NCBI GenBank assembly: GCA_002298885.1
Contig: DBMK01000052.1
Coordinates: 1 to 5,795 of the forward strand
DNA: 5,795 bases
Direction of reading: 5' to 3'
From: Anaerolineaceae bacterium UBA700
GTDB lineage: Bacteria > Chloroflexota > Anaerolineae > Anaerolineales > Anaerolineaceae
Below the pieces are notes generated by a model, which was given only the letters and a program-made list of their open reading frames with translations, ran no database searches and was not told where the DNA came from. Each line of letters starts with the position of its first letter. Position 1 is the stretch's first letter. Shown here in pieces: positions 1 through 4,389 of this stretch. Position numbers and translations under genes: made by a program.

Positions 1-32
1 CTTGAAAGTCAAGTCCCTTCTTGACTTTCAAG
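1..32. repeat. Perfect 13-bp inverted repeat (hairpin)
   Basis: Positions 1-13 (CTTGAAAGTCAAG) are exactly complementary to 20-32 (CTTGACTTTCAAG), with a 6-nt spacer at 14-19. No T-tract follows on the plus strand, so it does not look like a finished intrinsic terminator in that direction. The window starts at its first base, so the stem may continue to the left. It may be the tail of an upstream gene's terminator or another palindromic repeat. It sits inside the longer TTG-initiated reading of the next gene, which argues for the downstream ATG start. Confidence 0.85.
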
Positions 33-93
33 ACAGCATCTACAGCCGAATTCCTCGACGAGACAGCGAAATATTTTTATATGGAAATTATTT

Positions 94-98
94 AAGGA
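94..98 (+). promoter_or_regulatory. Ribosome binding site fixing the start at 107
   Basis: AAGGA lies 8 nt before the ATG at 107-109. The same reading frame stays open to position 2, but the upstream residues look unlike a protein start and cover a perfect hairpin. The 107 start instead gives a textbook lipoprotein signal peptide. Confidence 0.75.
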
Positions 99-106
99 AA
101 TGCGAA

Positions 107-1147
107 ATGAAAAATCGAAAGATCCATTTATCCTTGATTTTATTGTTTGGAATATCCATCTTCGTCTCTGCCTGCGCCCCGATTCCGGCTGCGGCGCCGG
201 CCGCCACTACCCCGCCGACCCAGGCGGCGACCAACGCGCCGATGTCGATGGTGTTCATGCCGGGGTACAAGCCGCAGGCCAGCCTGCCGTTCGTGGGGGT
301 GTATGTGGCGGAGGAGAAGGGCTTTTTTGCGGCGCAGAACTTGAAGGTGGAGATCCAGGCTTCGCCGGGGCAGGGCCAGCACCTGCAACTGACCGCCACC
401 GGCAAGGTGCAGGTCACCACCCAGGACGCGGCGGTGATGCTGCAGCGGCGGGCCGACCCCGGCCTGCCGCTGGTTTCGATCGCCTTGCTGGGCCAGAAGG
501 GCCAGCAAGCCTACGCCGCCCTGACCTCCTCCGGCTTCAAGACGCCCAAGGATTGGGAGGGCCACACGGTGGGCTACAAAGGCACCCCGCCGCCCGACCT
601 GCTGGCGCTGATCGCCGCCTCCGGGGCGGATAAGAGCAAGATCCAACTGGTAAACGTGGGCTTCGACCCGCGCCTGCTGACCGAGGGCAAGGTGGACGTC
701 TACCCGGTCTTCAAGTCCAACGAGCCCTACCAGATTAAGAGCTGGGGCTACGACATCACGCTGTGGGACGCCAGCGATTACGGCGTGCCGACCCTGGGTC
801 TGACCTACGTGACCAGCGACGAGACGCTGCAAAAGCAGCCCGAGATGCTGGCGCGCTTCCTGCGCGGCGCCTTCCAGGGCATCGATTACGCCCGCCTACA
901 CCCGGACGAGGCCACCCAGATCGTGATGAAGTACGCCGGCCCCAGCGCGGATACCGGCAACCAGCGTTTTATGCTGGATAGCGAGCTGAAGGACGCCGAG
1001 AGCAGCGTCACCCAGCAGAATGGCCTGGGCTGGCAAACCCTGGCCCAGTGGCAGGCGATGGCCGACATGCTGCGCCAGTACAACGCCCTGTCGCAGGTGG
1101 ACGTGTCGAAGGCGTTTTCAAACCAAATACTGTCTATGATTAAGTAA
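107..1147 (+). CDS. ABC transporter substrate-binding lipoprotein, NMT1/THI5-like
   Basis: This 346-aa protein is probably the extracytoplasmic solute receptor of an ABC importer. It opens with a charged MKNRK start and a hydrophobic stretch (about residues 6-21), then the lipobox VSAC, with Cys23 as the predicted lipidated residue. A Pro/Ala/Thr-rich linker (24-46) tethers it to the membrane. The mature part shows features of the NMT1/THI5/SsuA class: an early strand with PFVGVYVAEEKGFF (61-74), a Leu-rich helix region, TPKDWEGHTVGYKG (147-160) and a late helix with FLRGAFQGIDYARLHPDEA (251-269). Family members bind thiamine-pyrimidine precursors, riboflavin, sulfonates or nitrate. Sequence alone does not decide which; a thiamine or riboflavin precursor is a plausible guess. 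No permease or ATPase gene is present in the window, and the gene ends 3 bp before a palindromic element, so any partner genes would be upstream. The start codon is supported by AAGGA 8 nt before it. Confidence 0.88.
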   Translation: MKNRKIHLSLILLFGISIFVSACAPIPAAAPAATTPPTQAATNAPMSMVFMPGYKPQASLPFVGVYVAEEKGFFAAQNLKVEIQASPGQGQHLQLTATGKVQVTTQDAAVMLQRRADPGLPLVSIALLGQKGQQAYAALTSSGFKTPKDWEGHTVGYKGTPPPDLLALIAASGADKSKIQLVNVGFDPRLLTEGKVDVYPVFKSNEPYQIKSWGYDITLWDASDYGVPTLGLTYVTSDETLQKQPEMLARFLRGAFQGIDYARLHPDEATQIVMKYAGPSADTGNQRFMLDSELKDAESSVTQQNGLGWQTLAQWQAMADMLRQYNALSQVDVSKAFSNQILSMIK

Positions 1148-1149
1148 AA

Positions 1150-1305
1150 GACCTAACCCCCCGGCCCCCTTCCCTGAAGGGAAGGGGGAGAAAATAAAAA
1201 TAGTTTTTGGACAGGCTAAGCCCGTCCAAAAACTATTTAATTACCTCTCCCCTCCCCTTCGCGAAGCACCCTGTAAGGGTCAGGGGAGGGGCCGGGGGAG
1301 AGGTC
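1150..1305. repeat. Nested palindromic intergenic element with imperfect terminal inverted repeats
   Basis: The outer ends (about 1150-1168 and 1288-1305) are imperfect inverted copies: GACCTAACCCCCCGGCCCC against the complement of GGGGCCGGGGGAGAGGTC. Inside lie three further hairpins. The first pairs 1165-1175 with 1178-1188. The second is the 1198-1238 stem. The third pairs CCCCTCCCC (1249-1257) with GGGGAGGGG (1283-1291) and encloses TTCGCGAA plus ACCCT/AGGGT (1268-1280). The element fills the whole gap between two convergent genes, and the right-hand stop codon begins 4 bp beyond it. The layout resembles a MITE- or REP-cluster-type repeat. No target-site duplication is evident at the ends, and it carries no open reading frame of its own. 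Confidence 0.75.
1198..1238. repeat. Strong hairpin between convergent genes, possible bidirectional terminator
   Basis: AAATAGTTTTTGGAC (1198-1212) pairs perfectly with 1224-1238. After one A/C mismatch the stem continues with GGC/GCC around a TAA loop (1217-1219). Its position between two convergent genes suits a transcription stop for both. However, the T-run is in the 5' arm rather than after the stem, so it departs from the standard intrinsic terminator. Confidence 0.75.
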
Positions 1306-1308
1306 CGA

Positions 1309-1983
1309 TTAGCTGATCGTGATCGTGACCGCGGTGGGGGTCAGGCTCCAGGAGAGGGTCAGGTTCTGGGAAGTGGGGTTCTGGATCAGCAGGTCGTAGG
1401 TGCCCCACCAGATGTTGACCGTCTGGCTCTGGGAAAAGCCGGGGATGGGATTGCGGTGCGGGCTAGCCTTGGTAGGCAGGCCAGCGTGGATGGCGGCAAC
1501 GCGCATGACGGTTGCCAGGGCGCACTGGCCGCCGGCCAGCACCCCGCTGGCATTTTTATACCCCACGCCTTCCTGGAAGGTCGCGTTGAAGCTGAAACTG
1601 CCGCCGGCCGGCAGCGAGAACTTGCCGGACTGGGTCAATTTACGCAGCGCCTTCCAATCCACGCCCGTTTTCGAGTTGTAGACACTGCCGGAGGCCGACG
1701 AATGGCGCACCAGCGACCAACGCACATTGTCGCTTTCGTCGATGTTATCGGCCTTGGTGAGGGCGTTGAGGTCGAGCGTGGCGCTGCCGGAAACCGATTT
1801 TACCGTGCTGCCCGGTTTGGCCGTGGGTTTGGCGCTGGCGGCCTGGGGCGCGGCGCTGCCTTGGGTGTCGCCCGCGGGCGGCGAACCGACGGAGGCGGCG
1901 CCGCCCTGGGCCGAAATGAGCAGGATAAACAGCAGCAAGCTGACTGCCATTGCCCCAAAAACCATGTATTTCGGTGAAAACAT
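1309..1983 (-). CDS. Small membrane-anchored or secreted protein with a divergent VanW-like core
   Basis: This 224-aa protein has an N-terminal hydrophobic segment (about residues 8-25) that should act as a signal peptide or anchor. A Gly/Ala/Ser/Pro-rich low-complexity linker follows (27-66). The C-terminal half resembles the VanW family: FSLPAGGSFSFN (122-133), GVGYKNASGVLAGGQC (139-154), a helix ending AAIHAGLP (163-170), PHR (175-177), and a closing DLLIQNPTSQNLTLSW (197-212) typical of the family's terminal strands. It differs from standard VanW proteins: the usual G-G-x-C-Q-x-S-T-T stretch reads GGQCALAT, the segment between the His/Arg motif and the last strands is short, and the repeats that often precede VanW are absent. 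VanW is an accessory glycopeptide-resistance-cluster protein of uncertain biochemical function, so none is assigned here. The start is supported by AAGGAGG at 1990-1996, 6 nt upstream, and by a strong promoter. Confidence 0.75.
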   Translation of the reverse strand: MFSPKYMVFGAMAVSLLLFILLISAQGGAASVGSPPAGDTQGSAAPQAASAKPTAKPGSTVKSVSGSATLDLNALTKADNIDESDNVRWSLVRHSSASGSVYNSKTGVDWKALRKLTQSGKFSLPAGGSFSFNATFQEGVGYKNASGVLAGGQCALATVMRVAAIHAGLPTKASPHRNPIPGFSQSQTVNIWWGTYDLLIQNPTSQNLTLSWSLTPTAVTITIS

Positions 1984-1996
1984 GCACCGCCTCCTT

Positions 1997-2014
1997 ATAG
2001 AAATATTGTTCTAT
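1997..2014 (-). promoter_or_regulatory. Operator-like inverted repeat at the transcription start
   Basis: ATAGAA (1997-2002) and TTCTAT (2009-2014) form a 6-bp inverted repeat with a 6-nt spacer. It lies between the -10 box and the ribosome binding site of the VanW-like gene, where a repressor could block transcription. Six-base arms in an A/T-rich leader can arise by chance. Confidence 0.3.
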
Positions 2015-2019
2015 GAATG

Positions 2020-2047
2020 ATTATAGCATTCGAGTATCGTTTGTCAA
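2020..2047 (-). promoter_or_regulatory. Near-consensus sigma70-type promoter for the VanW-like gene
   Basis: On the minus strand TTGACA (2042-2047) is followed by a 16-bp spacer and TATAAT (2020-2025), both perfect consensus hexamers. A TG dinucleotide one base before the -10 box gives an extended -10. Transcription should begin around 2012-2014, leaving a leader of about 30 nt with AAGGAGG close to the ATG at 1983. It is the best promoter match in the window and implies that this gene is transcribed independently of the upstream minus-strand genes. Confidence 0.85.
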
Positions 2048-2061
2048 GGATGAAAAGAACG

Positions 2062-2112
2062 ATTATTTTTCCGGCCAATTGCGGGTTTATCCGCATTTGG
2101 CCAAAAAATAAT
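2062..2112. repeat. Long interrupted hairpin downstream of the VOC gene
   Basis: ATTATTTTT (2062-2070) pairs with 2104-2112, GGCCAA (2073-2078) with TTGGCC (2097-2102), and TGCGG (2080-2084) with CCGCA (2091-2095), around a 6-nt loop. About 20 base pairs form, with a CC bulge, one unpaired A and one T/T mismatch. It lies 52 bp past the stop of the VOC gene and 15 bp upstream of the -35 box of the next gene, so it may end VOC transcription. T-runs sit in the 5' arms on both strands, so it is not a classical terminator. Confidence 0.7.
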
Positions 2113-2163
2113 TATGAACTTTGCAATGCGATGCTAAATGGGAGAAATTCGGGCATCTGCAGC

Positions 2164-2538
2164 TCAACGGCGGTCGTTCTGCTCGATGGAGAAGGCGTTC
2201 CCCTCCGGGTCATGTCCATCGGCGACCCACACCCCGAGGGCGGCGAAGCGCACCTCGCCAATTCTGACCCCGGCCAGCGCAAGCTGCTCGCGGGCGGCCA
2301 GGATATCGTCCACCTGGAACACGATTTTCGGCGCGTCCTTGCCCAAATCGCCGCGGCCGCCGACGTGCAGCGCCAGGGCGCACGACCCGCTGGCAAAGGT
2401 CACCCAGCGCTGCTGGCTGTAGTCGGTCACGCCCTCGGGGAAGGTCACCGGCAGGCCGAGCACGTCGCGGTAAAACGCTACCTGGGCAGGCATATCCTTG
2501 ACGTAAAGGATCACTTCGATCAGACCGCTTATTTTCAT
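2164..2538 (-). CDS. VOC superfamily protein (glyoxalase/bleomycin-resistance fold)
   Basis: This 124-aa cytoplasmic protein has the single-domain length and motif order of the vicinal oxygen chelate superfamily. It shows LIEVILYVKDMPAQVAFYRDVLGL (6-29), the central strand ALALHVG (54-60), KIVFQVDDI (71-79) and the closing DPEGNAFSIEQ (110-120). Glu8, His58 and Glu119 fall where metal ligands often sit in this fold, so metal binding is possible. Members include glyoxalase I, ring-cleaving dioxygenases, fosfomycin-type thiol transferases and antibiotic-binding proteins, and the substrate cannot be read from the sequence. No signal peptide or membrane segment is present. A GTG directly precedes the ATG (2539-2541), but GAGG at 2544-2547 is only 2 nt from that GTG and 5 nt from the ATG, so the ATG at 2538 is preferred. 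The gene is flanked by palindromes on both sides. Confidence 0.88.
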   Translation of the reverse strand: MKISGLIEVILYVKDMPAQVAFYRDVLGLPVTFPEGVTDYSQQRWVTFASGSCALALHVGGRGDLGKDAPKIVFQVDDILAAREQLALAGVRIGEVRFAALGVWVADGHDPEGNAFSIEQNDRR

Positions 2539-2558
2539 CACCGCCTCTAGATAAAAGA

Positions 2559-2605
2559 ACGGAGGTCACGAAGACTTATTTATTATAAGTCTTCATGACC
2601 TCCGT
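2559..2605. repeat. 21-bp-arm palindrome upstream of the VOC gene
   Basis: Arms 2559-2579 and 2585-2605 pair at 20 of 21 positions (one C/A mismatch, 2569 with 2595) around a 5-nt loop. The outer part reads ACGGAGGTCA and the inner part GAAGACTTAT. It ends 21 bp before the VOC start codon and so probably lies in or beside its promoter and leader. Confidence 0.85.
2582..2587 (-). promoter_or_regulatory. Possible -10 box for the VOC gene, inside a palindrome
   Basis: The minus strand reads TATAAT, a perfect -10 hexamer, at the apex of the 2559-2605 palindrome. The best -35 candidate, TTGCGC, has a 19-bp spacer and matches weakly. If used, transcription would start around 2575 and the message would lack the upstream arm of the palindrome. 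Confidence 0.3.
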
Positions 2606-2635
2606 AGCGCAATGGATGATTAATATATATGCAGG

Positions 2636-2698
2636 AATCGTAGTAACGACTTTAGTCGTTGTTAGCTGTGCAGAACGACTAAAGTCGTCACTACAATT
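2636..2698. repeat. Double-nested palindromic repeat
   Basis: Arms 2640-2660 and 2674-2694 pair at 20 of 21 positions around a 13-nt spacer, and pairing continues outward to 2636/2698 after one mismatch. Each arm also contains a smaller palindrome, ACGACT-TT-AGTCGT (2647-2660) and its counterpart ACGACT-AA-AGTCGT (2675-2688). This two-level symmetry is characteristic of dispersed REP- or MITE-like elements. It begins 20 bp past the histidine kinase stop codon. Confidence 0.88.
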
Positions 2699-2717
2699 GG
2701 GCTACGATAGGCACATT

Positions 2718-4280
2718 TTAAGATAAGCGTTGGGGCAGCTCAATGGTGAATGTGCTGCCCTGGCCGGGCTGGCTGGAGACGGCGACCCGGCCGCCGTGGG
2801 CTTCGGCGATGGACTGGACGATGGCCAGGCCCAGGCCGCTGCCCTCCACGCCGGGGTGGGCGCCGCGGTAGAAGCGCTCGAAGATGTGGGCCAGGTCTTC
2901 TTCGGGGATGCCCGGGCCGTTGTCGATCACCGCATAGCGCACCAGGTCCTCCTCGACCCCGGCGCGCAGCTCCACCCGGCCGCCGGAGGGGGTGAACTTT
3001 AGCGCGTTCTGGAGCAGGTTGGACAGCGCCATCTCGATGCGGGATTGGTCACAATCCACCTCTACGGGCTCTTCGGGCAGGCTGAGGACCAGCTCGATGC
3101 CTTTTTCACGCGCCGCCGGCTCGAAGGTGGCGGCGGCGGAACGCGCCATCTGGCTCACGTCGTGCGGGGCGCGGTCGAGCGATTCGATGCCGGCTTCCAG
3201 GCGCGAAAGGTCGAGCAGGTTGCGCGTGATCCATTCCAGGCGGGCCAATTGCTTCTGGCTCTCGGCCAGGAATTCGGTGCGCGCTCGGGGGTCTTCGGAG
3301 GCCGAGCTTTCCAGCAGGTCGGTAAAAGTCTGGAGGGCGGTAATGGGCGTACGCAGCTCGTGCGAGGCGTCGGCCACGAACCGGCGCAGGGTATCGCGCT
3401 CGGCGGAGAGCTCTTTGAAGGAAGTCTCCAGGCCGACAGCCATGCGGTTGAACTGGTCGGCAAGCTGGCCGATCTCGTCCTTGCTGCGCACCGGGGCGCG
3501 CACCGACAGGTCGCCGGCGCTCATCCGGCTGGCGGCCTTGGACAGCCCGCCGAGCGGAGCGGTGAGGCCGCGGCTGACGAACAGCCCGACCACGGCGGCG
3601 ATCAGGGCGGCGGCCAGGGCCGCCCACAGGAAGGCCGTTTGGGTGGAGGCCAGGGCCTGCGAGGTGAAGTTGGGACCGCCGCTCACTTCAACGTAAGCCA
3701 GGGGCTTATCAGTAGGGCCGATGGGAGATTTGACCACGATCCCAGAGGGGGCTGGGGCGGGTTGGGTGGTGGGTTCAGCGGCCTGGCTGGAGCTGGTCGA
3801 AAAAATCAACATACTGCCCCAGGGGGTATCCACCCGCCTGACCGAGGTGAAGGGCACGTCCGACGGCAGTTGCACCACGCGGCCGGACGGGAGCATGAAG
3901 ACCGGACCCTTGAGCGGCGTGCTCGACGAGCCCAGGGTAACGGCCTGGTCGGGGTCGATCCACATGGCCACGCCGGCCTGCTCGCCCGAATCGACCAGCA
4001 CGGTGGTCTGGTCGGTATCCAGGATGCGCACGCGCACGTTGGCCAGGAACGCCGAGGTCTGGACGAGCTGGGATAGATTGGAGGAACGCCCGGAGGGATG
4101 CAGGCGGAGATAGGCCTGCTGGGCGATGGCCTGGGCGGTCTGCTGGAGGGCCGAGGTCTCCTGCTGGACGAGCGACTGGCGCAGCAGTCCCAGCGCCAGC
4201 ACCCCCACCAGGCTGACAGCCAGCAGCGCCAGCAGGACGTAGCTCAGCACCAATCTCCAACGGATAGAACGCAGACCCAT
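2718..4280 (-). CDS. Membrane sensor histidine kinase (HAMP-HisKA-HATPase)
   Basis: This 520-aa protein senses a signal outside the cytoplasm and should phosphorylate a partner response regulator. It has a membrane segment at about 11-33, an extracytoplasmic sensor region of about 180 residues (34-215) with a Pro/Ser/Thr-rich stretch near 163-180, and a second membrane segment at about 216-236. A HAMP linker (237-290) follows. The HisKA domain carries FVADASHELRTP with phosphoacceptor His307. The ATPase domain has an N box (NLLQNALKFTP, Asn425), a G1 box (DNGPGIP, 453-459), an F box (IFERFYR, 466-472) and a G2 box (GSGLGLAIV, 480-488). All catalytic motifs are intact, and length and order are normal for the class. 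The start is supported by GAGG at 4287-4290, 6 nt upstream. No response regulator is in the window. The gene just upstream encodes a PDZ-only exported protein and may be cotranscribed. The sensor region matches no domain that I recognise. Confidence 0.95.
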   Translation of the reverse strand: MGLRSIRWRLVLSYVLLALLAVSLVGVLALGLLRQSLVQQETSALQQTAQAIAQQAYLRLHPSGRSSNLSQLVQTSAFLANVRVRILDTDQTTVLVDSGEQAGVAMWIDPDQAVTLGSSSTPLKGPVFMLPSGRVVQLPSDVPFTSVRRVDTPWGSMLIFSTSSSQAAEPTTQPAPAPSGIVVKSPIGPTDKPLAYVEVSGGPNFTSQALASTQTAFLWAALAAALIAAVVGLFVSRGLTAPLGGLSKAASRMSAGDLSVRAPVRSKDEIGQLADQFNRMAVGLETSFKELSAERDTLRRFVADASHELRTPITALQTFTDLLESSASEDPRARTEFLAESQKQLARLEWITRNLLDLSRLEAGIESLDRAPHDVSQMARSAAATFEPAAREKGIELVLSLPEEPVEVDCDQSRIEMALSNLLQNALKFTPSGGRVELRAGVEEDLVRYAVIDNGPGIPEEDLAHIFERFYRGAHPGVEGSGLGLAIVQSIAEAHGGRVAVSSQPGQGSTFTIELPQRLS

Positions 4281-4317
4281 TTAACGCCTCATTATGCTTG
4301 TAGGGACAGCCTTTACC

Positions 4318-4380
4318 CGTGAAATGTGAAGCGTGAAACGTGAAATATTTTCAATCACGTTTCACGCATCACGTTTCACG
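4318..4380. repeat. 26-bp-arm inverted repeat between the PDZ and kinase genes
   Basis: Arms 4318-4343 and 4355-4380 pair at 24 of 26 positions around an 11-nt A/T-rich loop. Each arm is itself built from a GTGAAA-type unit, giving four tandem, slightly varied copies on the left (CGTGAAAT, GTGAAG, CGTGAAAC, GTGAAAT) and the mirrored CACGTTTCACG pattern on the right. No T-tract follows on the minus strand, so it is not an obvious terminator. It could stabilise or separate the upstream and downstream parts of a shared message. Confidence 0.88.
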
Positions 4381-4389
4381 AATTACTTT

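Noticed and set aside
2..106. In-frame N-terminal extension of the substrate-binding protein from a TTG at position 2
   Set aside because: It would cover a perfect hairpin, has no visible ribosome site and would bury the lipoprotein signal peptide. The ATG at 107 has AAGGA at 8 nt and a clean lipobox protein start.
140..832. Minus-strand reading frame (230 aa) opposite the substrate-binding protein
   Set aside because: Arg/Gly/His-rich shadow with no domain and no ribosome site; the plus strand is clearly coding.
1150..1305. Complete insertion sequence
   Set aside because: No transposase reading frame and no visible target-site duplication; at most a non-autonomous element.
1207..1977. Plus-strand reading frame (256 aa) opposite the VanW-like gene
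   Set aside because: It begins inside a palindromic repeat and has the composition of an antisense shadow. The minus-strand gene has a promoter, ribosome site and signal segment.
2576..2596. Six-codon leader peptide (MKTYNK) inside the 2559-2605 palindrome on the minus strand
   Set aside because: A GGAGG precedes the ATG by only 2 nt, and the match follows from the palindrome sequence. Too short to support.
3045..4076. Long plus-strand reading frame (343 aa) opposite the histidine kinase
   Set aside because: Composition is Gly/Arg/His-rich as expected for a shadow of a GC-rich gene. The opposite strand has all the kinase motifs.
4318..4380. CRISPR-like array from the repeated GTGAAAC units
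   Set aside because: The units are 6-8 bp with no spacers and are arranged as one inverted repeat, not as direct repeats separated by unique sequence.
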